64,000 nt of DNA, from the NCBI RefSeq assembly GCF_030272615.1, contig NC_081407.1, positions 439,297,213 through 439,361,212 on the forward strand, read 5' to 3'. The DNA comes from Cryptomeria japonica. Its lineage: Eukaryota > Streptophyta > Pinopsida > Cupressales > Cupressaceae. Positions 33,500-46,001 of the stretch are shown in pieces. The notes beneath the pieces are model-generated. The model ran no database searches, was not told the origin of the DNA, and worked only from the letters and a program-made list of their open reading frames with translations. The position numbers were made by a program, and so were the translations under genes. The number at the start of each line of letters is the position of its first letter. The stretch's first letter is position 1.

Positions 33500-33770
33500 G
33501 GGTTTGACGACGGAGGAGCCGAAGCTTGGCTCACACCGCCGCCCCCTTCCCCTCCTTCCCCGCAGGTACGCAGTGACCTACACCTGCAGCGGCCGCAGGG
33601 ACCTGTGCCTGCAAGGGGCCGCAGGGGCCTGCGCCCGCGGCGACCGCAGGGGCTTGCGCCCGCGGCGACCGCAGGGAGCTGCGCCGCGGTGGCTGCAGTG
33701 AGCGGTGCTGCGGTGGCCCTCAGGGGGGAGTTGCGGGCCTCTTTCGTGATGGGAGCTGGGCCCTATAGTG
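33500..33770 (+). promoter_or_regulatory. GC-rich block in LARD 5' LTR
   Basis: About 270 bp of GC-rich sequence in an AT-rich LTR, made of repeated GCCGCAGGG and GCGCCCGCGGCGACC words. GGGCCGCAGGGG and GTGATGGGA recur in the chromovirus LTR block at 20410-20431. The small open frames here follow from the GC content and are not called as genes. Likely part of the promoter region. Confidence 0.5.
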
Positions 33771-34017
33771 GGTCCCCCATTTTCTTTTTTTTATTTTTAT
33801 TATTTAAAAAAAAAATAGTTTTTCTTAAAGAAAATAAAACTTTCATTATTGCATAATGTAATTTTTTTTAAAAAGAAAAGTTCATTTTATTTTTAATGTT
33901 AAATATTATTAATATATATTTTATTAACAAGGGTTAATAAATATATATTAATTAATATTAAATTTGAAATATTTGGATTATTCAATCCGTTATTAAAATA
34001 TATATATTATTAATGGG

Positions 34018-34055
<38 letters not shown>

Positions 34056-34160
34056 TAACAATTAATTGAAAACCGTGCATTAATAAATTATTAATTGTTT
34101 ATATTTTTATTATCCACGGGCTAATAATTATATAATGATTAATATTTAAGTTTGGGAATC

Positions 34161-34168
34161 TATATAAA
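34161..34168 (+). promoter_or_regulatory. TATA box of the LARD LTR
   Basis: TATATAAA followed by a CGAGGG stretch. In the 3' LTR it has drifted to TGTATAAAT at 42142-42150. Confidence 0.5.
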
Positions 34169-34982
34169 CGAGGGAATACTGTTTGGGAATAGATAAAATA
34201 ACTTTCTTTTATTGGAGATTTTTGAAATAAATCTAGATAGAATAACTTTCTTTTATTTGAGATTTTGACTTAAATCCTATTTATTATTCGGTGATGTTTT
34301 AAATTTATGTATTTGCTTTGTTAAGAAATGGCAAAACGTTGATATGCTTGTTAGGACCCTATCATCTGGTGGGTTTGTGGTTGGACATAGTGGGTCAAGT
34401 CCCTAGTTAGGGTACCGTCAGACTAGAAACCCTTGTATTTGCTTTTGATGTGTTCAATTGTATCCACTTCAAAAGGGATCATTATGTAATTATCGACCGA
34501 GGTGGTTGTTGTATAGTGATTGTGTTCGCCTAAACGACAGAGATGCAATAGTCTTGAAACTTATGTAATCATAACTATATTAAATGCCAGAAGGGTCTTG
34601 CAGTTGAGTAGACTCGGAAATGTAGCCCTCTAGGGGTGAACTTCGAGATCATATTTGTGTTATGCGATGCTTTTGTTTTCTCTTGTTTCATACTTAGAGC
34701 TAGCATGTATGGTTGCATTTTGTAAGTGTATAATGGGAATTTAATGAAGTTATTTCTTGAATGCATGAATATAGTCATCTTGTTAAAAGTAGTAATTAGG
34801 GTCATAAAAGTTTGTAGATATGATTATGGAAAGTATTTTGTTAATGTTAATGAAAAGAAGTAAGCATGGAAAGAAACTCGCTAGGTTACAAATATTAGAT
34901 TAACTTGTTATAAATCTTGAAATTCGAACATATTGAATGGGTAACAAATATTGGATTAATGTCATAATATCTAAATTGACAT

Positions 34983-35700
34983 CTAATGGATGAACCTCAT
35001 TCGACTACTTATCGTATTATCTTAATAAATGAACATCATCATGTTAGCTATATTTCACTATATTGGATGAATTTATTTAGTTGTTTACGTTTTATTCTAA
35101 ACAAATAATCCTCACCAGATTAGTTTTATAATTGGATGAACTCAAATTGGTTATCCTCATTATAACCTTAATAAATGATCTTCATCATAATAGCTATAAT
35201 CGAACTAACATGGGAGAACTCATTTAGTTGTTTATATCTTAATCATAGCAAATGTATTACTTCATATTAACTTTATTTTAACATAAATGAGTGAACTCAT
35301 TAAGTTACCTATATCTTAACCCTAATGGATGATCTTCATAGATTAATTACATTTTATCCTCTATAAATGAACTACGATTTATTAGTTGGTTATGTTTAAA
35401 CCCAAATGAAGGAACCCCCTCATTATGTTATTTACATATTTAATTCTTAATGAATGAATTTCATCTTATTAGCCATACTTTTAACTATAAAGGGTGATCT
35501 CATTTGTGGTTGGTTACTTTTAAACCTAAATGAACGAACTTCGTTATATTAGTTTCATTGTATCAAAAATGGATGGACTCGTCAAGTTAACCATACCTAA
35601 ACCCTAATGGGTGAATTCTTAAGTTAATTATGTTTTAACTTCATTGAGTAAATATCCTCTTGTTAGCCTCATCTCCAATCATAATAGATGAACGCTTCCT
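34983..35700 (+). repeat. Diverged tandem array, unit about 40 bp, in LARD 5' LTR
   Basis: About 18 units follow the pattern AATGRATGAACTTCAT, then TTAGTTA, then TTTTAACC. Each differs from its neighbours at many positions, so the array is old or under loose selection. The copy in the 3' LTR is at about 42964-43682 with the same unit order. Confidence 0.7.
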
Positions 35701-36012
35701 AAATTCTAAAATGTCAATTTATCAAACAAAACATATCCATGTCTTAAGTAATAACTTATAATTAAGATATCCACCTTAATTGAATCTAATGTCGTGAGTT
35801 GAGTTAGGTGTAAGGTTACGTAATCACGTTGGGAAAATCCTTAGGATTGTTGAGTCTTTCATTGTGTTATCTAAGCGTTAGATAACTCCAATGTATCTTG
35901 ATGTTGTGTCTTAATGTTAACACTCTTATTATTATATATAAAAAAAATATTTATAGTCTGAAAGAGTGTTTTAGCTTTATCCCTTCGGGGTTTCCTGGTG
36001 GGGAATTATACT

Positions 36013-36024
36013 TGGTATCAGAGC
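36013..36024 (+). promoter_or_regulatory. LARD primer binding site, tRNA-iMet type
   Basis: TGGTATCAGAGC two bases after the 5' LTR. It is an intact 12-base match, the same spacing and site as in the chromovirus at 22177. Confidence 0.92.
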
Positions 36025-39000
36025 CCATGTTGCAACACTGGGATCTCTGGTTTTGCTTGTGCCCTTAGTTGGTGTGTGGTGTATCGACCTTATGTTGTAT
36101 GCTTTTCCTCCTTGATGTGTGAGTGTGATTGAACAAACCCTACTTGTGTGTAACGCGTGTGTTCACACCATGTTTTCACCTTCTTGATGTGGGTGCTTGG
36201 GAGTGATTGTATGTGTTTTGTTACTTATTAATGTCTTGGTCTACGACTTCTCTTATTCTGAAAGAGAATCGTATGTACCTTCGTTCTTGATTTGTTTTAC
36301 TCTTTTGACTAATCCATCTGGGTTGGTTGGTATTGTCTTGAATCTAAAAGTACGAAATATGCTTGTTATGGTTATGATCTATCTTAGTGTTGTCCACTAG
36401 AAGAAACGAGTATGGCAAAAAAAATAAAAATAATTAAATGCTTATTTTGTGGTAAATTAAATGACTATCACCCTTCCTCCTCTCTCTCTCACTAGAGATT
36501 AAAATGTTTTTGATATTGGTAATTATCTCTTATTTAAGTAATCTTATTTCAAGAGAAAGGATGGTATTTCCTGAGCCCTTGTGTGAGCCTTATAATGCTT
36601 ATGTGTTTTTTTTTTAAGATTGTGAAAGGGATTTGGTTTGGAAGTTAATTTTGGTTAATGAGAGAAAATTGTATGTTTACATTAAGGATTCTCCATGTGC
36701 TTTGTAGGAGTAATATAATAAAGTCCATCTTAGATAAGGTGCATTAATATGCGCATAGTTGATCTTGTGAAAATTGCTTTGTTGTGAAAAAAGTACCAAA
36801 AGAGAACATGTTACAGTAGCTTCGAGAGTGTGTTAGTGTGTTCCACGAAAGATTGTTTTATGTGTGTCTTCAAACTAGTTGATTTAGGACCTATTTTAGT
36901 AACGCACCATTTAACTTGCTTTGGATATAGATAATTGTCTTATTGTGTTTAGAAAGAGCAAATGAAAGACTTGTTAAATTGTATGCATTAATGTGTAATA
37001 TCTAGTAGATAGCTCCTCATTTACCTTCTTGTTGTATTATGAATTTTCAATGTTAAGATTCCTTTGGCACCCTCCTAAAAGATAGCAAAATGAAAATCGT
37101 GCAACTAAAATGATAGACTTATATCTGAGCCTATAGTTTGATCTTGTAGATCTTGTGTATTCATAGGAAAAAAAAAAAAAAAGATGATTTTTCCAACTCT
37201 CTTCCTCCTCTTGCCTAAAATATAAGGTTGTTGTTTTTGAAATGCTATTAAGAATGCAGTGATTTAAGAAGAATTTTTATAACACATATGAAATTGTATG
37301 TTTTCTTTGGCTTCTAATTGAATGAGGAAAGTTTTTCACCTTGGAAAAGAAAATTGCATAGTTAGTAATGTGAATGAAAATGCTTAGTGGAATTTGAGAA
37401 AGATATCGGAATGACTTTATTTCCTTGTGTAAAATTGAATTGTTAAGAATTTTAGTATGTGTATCTAGAGTAAACTTTATTTAGCAAATCATGTGAAAAG
37501 CATAATTAAAACTTCTCTTAAGTAGATGATAGCATATTGAGAAGTACTCCCCGTAAATGTGACTGAACTAGTAATGGTGCTATTCCTTGTGTGTTGTAAG
37601 AAACCCGTACTTGCTATGTGTGCCATGGGATGGTAAAGTAATCAACCATGGGGGATATGTTTTCTTATGAGGATGGGAAACCATACCTATTTATGTGATG
37701 TTACATATTTGTTCCCTTACTGAGTGCCAACCCACGGGTTGTTGATAAGTCAGTATGTGAAGGGGTAGTATTAGGAGTCACCATTCCTTGAATAGTATGA
37801 ACAGCATATGAGTAATGTCGACGCGAAGCGACTTTAGCTTCCCTATCTCGAGGAAAAATATAGTTATATAATGAAACTGTATTATAGGTGTACTCAATAC
37901 TTTCCCTTGTGATGACTGATTTATGAGGTTCATGTGTGCCAGCCTAATTCCTATCCTTTATTTTGAGCATATAGATGACAGTTCTTGAGCATAATGATGG
38001 ATTTTATTGGAGCATCTTTTTCCTTGTCCTCATGAGAGGTGTGTTATTTTTCACATGAGCTACCAATTGACTAGTGTTGGTAGACTTGTGGGTAGACCTT
38101 AGCCATGTATACCTCTGGCTTACGACAAGTATCCTGAGAGGTACGTTGCTATGTGGGGTGTGACCTGTGCGTGCCTTATCCACGAGGTACACTGCCATGC
38201 GGGATACATCCATTGCGTGCCCTTTCCACTTGGAGTATTGCCATGTCGTGCTGAGACACGATGCAAGATGTAGTAGACATGGCCATGCGGCCTACCGATA
38301 GGTATAGGGTAGAGCCATGCTGCATGACGACGTGATACGGGGTGATGTCAAGGTGCACACTGCCATGCCATGCGGATGTGTGACTAGGCCACACCACATG
38401 GTGAGCTGCTGCGATAGCTAGATGATTGTTCCTTCCTTCCTTGTTGATGGCTAGCTGCTAGTCACGTAGTGATGTAATGTGCAATTATGATCTTCTTTTA
38501 TTATTTATTTATTATTTATCTTCTAGTGGGCTAGCAATTTATTTTATTTTGACCTTGAAGGTTTAGCCACGATCTTGCAATCTTGTTTTTACTTGATTTG
38601 ATGTTGCAATTCCAGAATTATTTTCTTGCCTTACTGTTGGAATTGATGATTATTATCTTTATTCTTCTATACTTGGGTGGCTAAACTGGTTTATCCTTAC
38701 TGTTTTCGTAAGTTGGTCTTGTGTTGCAATGTGAATTCCTCTCCAAGAACGTAGGAGACGGTCTTGGATGAGTGTATACGAGGAAGTAGACGTAGGGAAC
38801 CTTGAGGATGGAGGTATGTGAGGCTGTGAGACAGCTAGGATCCACTACCTACCTATGAGTGGTGACCATCTCTTGGAGGCTAAACACCTTACGCAACAAG
38901 GGATACTCATGAGGGTCTTGTATGGAAGGTAGCACCGCTATGGTGTACCCTAGCACCATCAAGCCCTTGAGTGAGATGTTGGATATTGATGATCATGTTA

Positions 39001-39667
39001 TTTGTTCTGAGATTGGGCATAGAGATGCTGATCATGCATGTTACCTTTGACCGAGCATTAGACATGCTCACATGTGGCCTTTTGTGTAGTGCAAATTCCA
39101 GTTATGTGGATGGTTATTATGTGTAATCATGGTTTAAATGGTGTTAACTTGTCACTATGTTATGGGACATAGTCATTGGAAAAGTTCTTATATACCTGGA
39201 AAGTGTAAACAATTGAGTTATATACGTTGCTCTTATTTATTGAAAGTTAACTTGGTCGTAGAAATTTATATTTGAAGCTAGTTATATGTGATAAAGTTTT
39301 GCTGAAAGAGGTATGGGTGAAAGAATTTGATCTTGATGGCATGTTTACTTGTCATGTTTGATAGATGAGTATGGTAACTGTTGTCTATATCTTTTAATTG
39401 CTTTAGCTTGGTGTAATGAAAGGAAGGAAAAATTCTCGTTCTCTACTATGATTGTGTGTAAATTCTAGAATATTTTAAGAAGTGTATGATTTTAGATGCA
39501 TTCTGCTAATGGATAATGACATTCGTAGAGGATTTATAAATAATGTTTTAAATTGTTGACAAAATAGTTATTTGTGCAAATTGATAATTGTTAATTCAGC
39601 TTAAGGGTTAATACGTGTTGTATGACTTCCGCTTAGCCTTGCGACTTCCAGGAGTAAGTCAAAACCT
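36025..39667 (+). other. Non-coding interior of the LARD
   Basis: No open frame resembles any retroelement protein; the longest are under 75 codons. A patch at about 38030-38420 is richer in GC and repeats the word GCCATGC or GCCATGTC about eight times. The rest is AT-rich with homopolymers. In known LARDs this part is kept as structured packaging RNA; I can only propose that here. Confidence 0.75.
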
Positions 39668-39678
39668 AGGGGGGAGAA
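39668..39678 (+). promoter_or_regulatory. Polypurine tract of the LARD
   Basis: AGGGGGGAGAA directly before the 3' LTR start TGTAATG. Confidence 0.9.
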
Positions 39679-41945
39679 TGTAATGCCCTACCCTAGTCGG
39701 CCTTGTAAAACTCTTTTGACCTTGGTTGACTTCCTATGTAGCATTCTTGAATGGTTGATTAAATGTGATGAAATGTTGAAGATTAGATAATATAAATAAT
39801 TGTGCATACCTATTATTGTGCTTTTGCATCGATTCTTGTGTAAATGTAATTGTTTCCCTAATTCTTGTTATAAATCTTGAGCTAGCGCCTTCATTGAATA
39901 TGTATATATATGTATGCTTGCATGACTCATGGGTGCAGGAGATTGCAAGTACTATACCGCCTAGGTGCGAGGTTCATCTCCATTGGGATTCGCAAGGTTG
40001 AGTATACCTCCTTCATCCTTAGGATTTGGATTAGGTGGTCATAAAACTCTCATCTTGCCTTAGCCATGATCAGGTGAGCATCGTGTGTGGTCCGTAGGGT
40101 TCCTTTATCGTTTGGGTTGCGTGTTGTGTGATTGGTGGACTTTCTTGGTTTGTGTGCCTTGCATGTGGTAAATGGAGTATGTTATCCTAAGTATTTAATT
40201 CCAATTAATGTGTGGATGTACGCATTTGTAATTGAGAAATTTAAAATAGATAGTTTTCTTTTATATGATTAATCGTTAATTTAAGAGATCACTTTATTTA
40301 TATTTGTAGCAAGCTTAAGTATGTAATTTGAATTAATGTGTTCATTTACACATTAGTAGTTGAGAAATCAAAATAAATAGGTTTCTTTTAGGTGATTAAT
40401 CAATAATTAAAAGGATCACTTTATTTATGTTGTAGCGAATTTAATTTAATGGTTAGTTTTAAATAATGAATTTAATTAGTTTATGCGTTAAAAAAAAATA
40501 AAAAAATATTTAAAGTTATTTGAAATATAATTAATTTAACCACTTTTGCATTTTGGAAAAGAAAGGGTAAATTTTATTATTTAAAGAAAATCATTTTTAA
40601 TTTGTAAAGTTTGATATAGTGTAAACAATTGATTTTGGAAATTAAGGTAATTTAAATACTTTACCCTTGTCAATAGTTCGAAATATAAATTTTGGCTTAA
40701 TTAATATTGAGAAATTAAAATTAAGATTAAATAAGAGAGAAGTATATTAATTAGAAAATCAAGTTAAATTAAGTTAATAGTTGAAAAGAATTATTATTTC
40801 TTTTTATTTTAAAAGGGCTTAAATTTCAAAATTAGAAATTAGGTCAAAATTGGTTCCCATTTAACCTAGGTTGAAAAATATTTTTGGGGGTTGTTGAATT
40901 TTTGGAAAGAAAAATATGGGGAGGAAGATTTAGGGATTTTTGGGCAAGGATGGATTTCTATAGCTGCAAGTTGGGGGCTCTTCTTCAAATTTTACCAGGA
41001 ATGCTAAAGAGGTAGGATTCTGATTTTCCCTTTTGTTCTTTGCTAAATAAATTAAAAAAAAATGGTATTTGGTGGTTCTTCATGAAATGCTAGTTTTAAA
41101 ATATCCATGAATGCTCTTAAGATTTAAGTTTTTAGTTTGAGTATATTGATTTGTTTCTTGGGTCAAGATTGTTTAACAAAAAAAAATAGATAGATGGGAT
41201 TTTATCCATATGTGTATTCGAGAATCATGATCTTGTTGAGAAAATTTTTCCCCATTTTATTGTTTTAACATTCTCGAAAAAAACAAAAAACATATGACTG
41301 TGGCTGTGAATGAGATTTGGTGATTTTATTTTAGTTGGAGTTATTTTAGTTTTTATTTTAGGTTTTGATTTTAAATAAAATCTAAGGTTTTATTTTATAA
41401 AAAAAAAGGGAAAAACGAAATTAAAAAGAAAAAAATATATATTTATTGGGCTAGGGTTTGACGACGGAGGAGCCGAAGCTTGGCTCACACCGCCGCCCCC
41501 TTCCCCTCCTTCCCCGTAGGTACGTAGTGACCTGCACCCGCAGCGGCCGCAGGAACCTGTGCCTGCAAGGGGCCGCAGGGGCCTGCGCCCGCGGCGACCG
41601 CAGGGAGCTGCGCCGCGGTGGCCGCAGTGAGCGGTGCTGCGGTGGCTGCAGGGGGGAGCTGCGGGCCTCTCCCGTGATGGGAGCTGGGCCCTATAGTGGG
41701 TCCCCCATTTTCTTTTTCTTATTTTTATTATTTAAAAAAAAAATAGTTTTTCTTAAAGAAAATAAAACTTTCATTATTGCATAATGTAATTTTTTTTAAA
41801 AAGAAAAGTTCATTTTATTTTTAATGTTAAATATTAGTAAGATATATTTTATTAACAAGGGTTAATAAATATATATTAATTAATATTAAATTTGAAATAT
41901 TTGGATTATTCAATCCGTTATTAAAATATATATATTATTAATGGG

Positions 41946-42039
<94 letters not shown>

Positions 42040-43992
42040 CAATTAATTGAAAATCATGCATTAATAAATTATTAATTGTTTATATTTTTATTATACAAGG
42101 GCTAATAATTATATAATGATTAATATTTAAGTTTGGGAATCTGTATAAATGAGGGAATACCTTTTGGGAATAGATAGAATAACTTTCTTTTATTGGAGAT
42201 TTTTGAAATAAATCTAGATAGAATAACTTTCTTTTATTTGAGATTTTGAATTAAATCCTATTTATTATTTGGTGATGTTTTAAATTTATGTATTCGCTTT
42301 GTTAAGAAATGGCAAAACCTTGATACGCTTGTTAGGACCCTATCATCTGGTGGGTTTGTGGTTGGACATAGTGGGTCAAGTCCCTAGTTAGGGTACCGTC
42401 ACACTAGAAACCCTTGTATTTGCTTTTGATGTGTTCAGTTGTATCCACTTCAAAAGGGATCATTATGTAATTATCAACCGAGGTGGTTGTTGTATAGTGA
42501 TTGTGTTTGCCTAAACAACAGAGATGTAATAGACTTGAAACTTATGTAATCCTAACTATATGAAATGTCGGAGGGGTCTTTCAGTTGAGCAGACCCGAAG
42601 ATGTATCCCTCTAGGGGTGAACTCCGAGATCATATCTGTGTTATGCGATGCTTTTGTTTTCTCCTGTTTCATACTTAGAGTTAGCATGTATGGTTGCATT
42701 TTGTAAGTGTATAATGGGAATTTAATGAAGTTATTTCTTGAATGCATGAATATAGTCATCTTGTTAAAAGTAGTAATTAGGGTCATAAAAGTTTGTAGAT
42801 ATGATTATGGAAAGTATTTTGTTAATGTTAATGAAAAGAGGTAAGCATGGAAAGAAACTTGCTAGGTTACAAATATTAGATTAACTTGTTATAAAGCTTG
42901 AAATTCGAACGCATTGAATGGGTAACAAATATTGGATTAATGTCATAATATCTAAATTGAAATCTAATGGATGAACCTCATTCGGCTACTTACCGTATTA
43001 TCTTAATAAATGAACATCGTCATGTTAGCTATATTTCACTATATTGGATGAATTTATTTAGTTGTTTACGTTTTATTCTAAACAAATAATCCTCACCAGA
43101 TTAATTTTATAATTGGATGAACTCAAATTGGTTATATCCTCATTATAACCTTAATAAATGATCTTCATCATAATAGCTATAATCGAACTAACATGGGAGA
43201 ACTCATTTAGTTGTTTATATCTTAATCATAGCAAATGTATTACTTCATATTAACTTTATTTTAACTAAAATCAGTGAACTCATTAAGTTACCTATATCTT
43301 AACCCTAATGGATGATCTTCATAGATTAATGACATTTTATCCTCTATAAATGAACTACGATTTATTAGCTGGTTATGTTTAAACCCAAATGAAGGAACCC
43401 CCTCATTATGTTATTTACATATTTAATTCTTAATGAATGAATTTCATCTTATTAGCCATACTTTTAACTATAAAGGATGATCTCATTTGTGGTTGGTTAC
43501 TTTTAAACCTAAATGAATGAACTTCGTTATATTAGTTTCATTGTATCAAAAATGGATGGACTCGTCAAGTTAACCATACCTAAACTCTAATGGGTGAATT
43601 CTTAAGTTAATTATGTTTTAACTTCATTGAGTAAATATCCTCTTGTTAGCCTCATCTCCAATCATAATAGATGAATGCTTCCTAAATTCTAAAATATCAA
43701 TTCATCGAACATAACATATGCATGTCTTAAGTAATAACTTATAATTAAGATATCCAACTTAATTGAATCTAATGTCGCGAGTTGAGTTAGGTGTAAGGTT
43801 ACGTAATCACATTGGGAAACTCCTTAGGATTGTTGAGTCTTTTGTTGTGTTATCTAAGCGTTAGATAACTCCAATGTATCTTGATGTTGTGTCTAAATGT
43901 TAACACTCTTATTATTATATAAAAAAAAATATTTACACTCCGAATGAGTGTTTTAGCTTTATCCCTTCGGGGTTTCCTGGTGGGACATTACA
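39679..43992 (+). repeat. 3' LTR of the LARD
   Basis: 4314 bp, ends ATTACA. It has an expanded AT microsatellite (about 41948-42033) where the 5' LTR has about 30 bases, and about 100 bases near 40610 not found in the 5' LTR. GC block at 41456-41705. Confidence 0.93.
41948..42033. repeat. AT microsatellite in LARD 3' LTR
   Basis: About 43 AT units. The 5' LTR equivalent at 34020-34050 is much shorter. Confidence 0.85.
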
Positions 43993-44700
43993 CATTTGAT
44001 GAAGAAAAAGATTAAAGTTCAAACAAAAATGGTGGTGAGAAAGCCTTATTCATGGCTTTTGAGACATTAGTTAACAATACCAAAATGAGAATAGATGATG
44101 ACGATGATGATGGTTATGTAGTAAAAGAGATACTTTGCACAAATATAAAAGAAATAGAAAAGAGTATACTTGAAGAAGTGAAGAAATTTGAGAGGTTATC
44201 TTAGAAATTGAAAAAAATATAAAGAACAATTATTGATAAAAATTGAAATTGAAGAAGAAAAAATAATTTAAGAAGTTCTGACAAGAAGATTGCAAAACAA
44301 AGCCAAAGACTGTGAAAAATTAGAAGCAGAGATAGTTGCATTAAGAAAAGATCTTGACAACACCAATAATTAGCTAAAGATGAAATTTGAGAAGAGCACA
44401 TGAATACTTGATCAAATCATTGGAAGTCAAAGGTCACCACATGTCAAAACCAATACATTATAGAAGAGGTCCAGTTAGAAGAAATAAATTTGTAAGCAAG
44501 AATGTGTTTTCTCCTTTATTTGATTTCAATATCATTTGTCATAGGCTCAAAAACTATGGACACGTTGAAAAGAACTATAGAAGCAACTTTGCAAGTTTCT
44601 CTCTACCAAAAAATAACTTAAGGATTTTCCAAGTAGATAAAAAAGGTGATTCTAGGAAGATCTTGGAGAAGAAGTTGAATGAGCAAAAGTCTAAAAAATA
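43993..44700 (+). pseudogene. Copia gag, C-terminal part
   Basis: Resumes after the LARD with KALFMAFETLVNNTK and a Lys/Glu-rich coiled-coil stretch, then ILDQIIGSQRSPH and a degraded knuckle (ICHRLKNYGHVEKNY, two Cys lost). This order is normal for the end of copia gag. Several stops and shifts. The element breaks at the GA microsatellite. Confidence 0.6.
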
Positions 44701-44701
44701 T

Positions 44702-44802
<101 letters not shown>

Positions 44803-45042
44803 GCGTGTGTGTGTGTGTTTGAAAGAGAGAAAGAGTGTGGGGAGATAGAGAGAGAGAAGAAGAAAGGGATGGATGGAGAAGATGTATATGTGTGTGTGAG
44901 AGACAGAGAGAGTGAAAGAGGGGTAACGAGTGATGGGGAGGGAGGGAGAGGAAGAGAGGGAGAGGAAGTAGGGGTGGGAGGGAGGGAGACGATGTGTGTG
45001 TTTGTATGTGTGTGTGAGAGAGAGTGTGTTAGAGAGAGAGGA

Positions 45043-45968
45043 CACATTATGAAGGGTATGATGAACACCAAATGTTTTTTTTCATTTTTTACATTTGGCA
45101 TGCGCCATATTTGGCATGCTCCAAATTGTCTGCCTTGGAATACACCAAGCCTTAGGCATGGATTTTCCTTGGGCATCCAACCCAAAGGCTTGGACGCCCT
45201 TCTCAGGCCTGAGATGTGTTTTCCAACAAACATTAAAAAATTTCTTTTTTGTTCATGCTCTCCATCAGTTTTGCATGTGTTTCAATGCAAACAAAAAAAA
45301 ACACCATATAATCATCAAGCTCTCTCTTAGTTATCCAACAATAATTCTTTTCAAATTTTGATAATGTTAATGTCTTCATCTCTAATTTATTTTGTTACTG
45401 TGTCTGTTTTTTTGTCAAAAACCAACATGTCATATATTTCGGGGATAGAATTTTACTCATTTATCGAATTTTGAAACAAATTGCATTTTTAGAAACTAGA
45501 TTCAATTCTACACAATTTTAAAAAATGATTTTTTAATAGTTTTCACAAATTTTTGATGGGAGCACGCTCAAATTTCTATTTTTTCAGGATGTGTCCACTT
45601 TAGAAATTTATAAAAATTCAAATATTCATCAAAAACTTAGCCAAAAAATCTGGCATAAACTTTAATGTGTTAGCTACTTTCTCACCAAAGTGATTTGTAA
45701 AATTCTAAAAAAAAATTTATGTTTTATGGTACCACATTTGGTGCTATGTTATGTTTCTATAAAAAAAAAGGACCAATAAATGTGGTGCCCCTTTATGAAA
45801 CCCTTAATCTCCACCATCTTCAAAACGAATTTGTATTTTAGAAAGTAGATTTAGAGCACTTCAACTTTTGTTCTTGTTACATCTTCAAATTTTGAGTGTA
45901 CTTATCTTCAATTTCTCGTCTAAGTTCAAACTTTAATGATTTTAGAAAAAAAGTGGCATCTTAAGATC
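45043..45968. other. AT-rich DNA without gene
   Basis: No coding signal. A short inverted pair GGTACCACATTT (about 45728) and AAATGTGGTGCC (about 45777) with one mismatch could mark a small foldback. Confidence 0.4.
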
Positions 45969-46001
45969 CCTTTTTTCTCCCCCGTCTTTGTGTACTTACC
46001 C
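45969..46001. repeat. Sequence resembling the 13,534 transposon terminus
   Basis: CCTTTTTTCTCCCCCGTC then TTTGTGTACTTACCC. It aligns without gaps to 13501-13532 over about 34 bases with roughly 27 matches by eye. It may be one end of a related non-autonomous copy; I found no matching opposite end. Confidence 0.3.

Larger units (their letters stand above)
31803..36010 (+). repeat. 5' LTR of the LARD
   Basis: 4208 bp. It contains a GC-rich block (33500-33770), a TATA box (34161-34168) and an array of diverged units of about 40 bp (34983-35700). Compared with the 3' LTR it lacks about 100 bases near 32738 and has one extra 26-bp GC unit near 33640. Confidence 0.93.
31803..43992 (+). mobile_element. 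LARD-type non-autonomous LTR element, complete
   Basis: 12.2 kb. LTRs 31803-36010 and 39679-43992 start TGTAATGCCCTACC; the right one ends ATTACA, and in the left one the last C has become T. CATTT stands on both sides (31798-31802 and 43993-43997). An iMet-type primer site and a purine tract frame a 3.7-kb interior with no gag or pol. This fits the LARD class, large retrotransposon derivatives known from grasses, with conserved non-coding interiors. The LTRs differ by many substitutions, an indel of about 100 bp and a 26-bp duplication, so the element is clearly older than the chromovirus next to it. Confidence 0.92.
18328..44700 (+). mobile_element. Decayed copia element, split by two later insertions
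   Basis: The remaining pieces are an LTR part (18328-18565 and 30664-30825), primer site (30828-30839), gag start (30881-31802) and gag end (43993-44700). The chromovirus at 18566-30658 and the LARD at 31803-43992 interrupt it. Joined in order they read as the usual copia LTR, primer site, gag and knuckle. No protease, integrase or RT follows; a GA microsatellite replaces them at 44705. Confidence 0.75.

Noticed and set aside
33504..33856. Small frames in the GC block of the LARD LTR
   Set aside because: High GC lowers stop frequency; peptide is Arg/Gly/Ala-rich, differs between the two LTRs by an indel and lies within the presumed promoter region.
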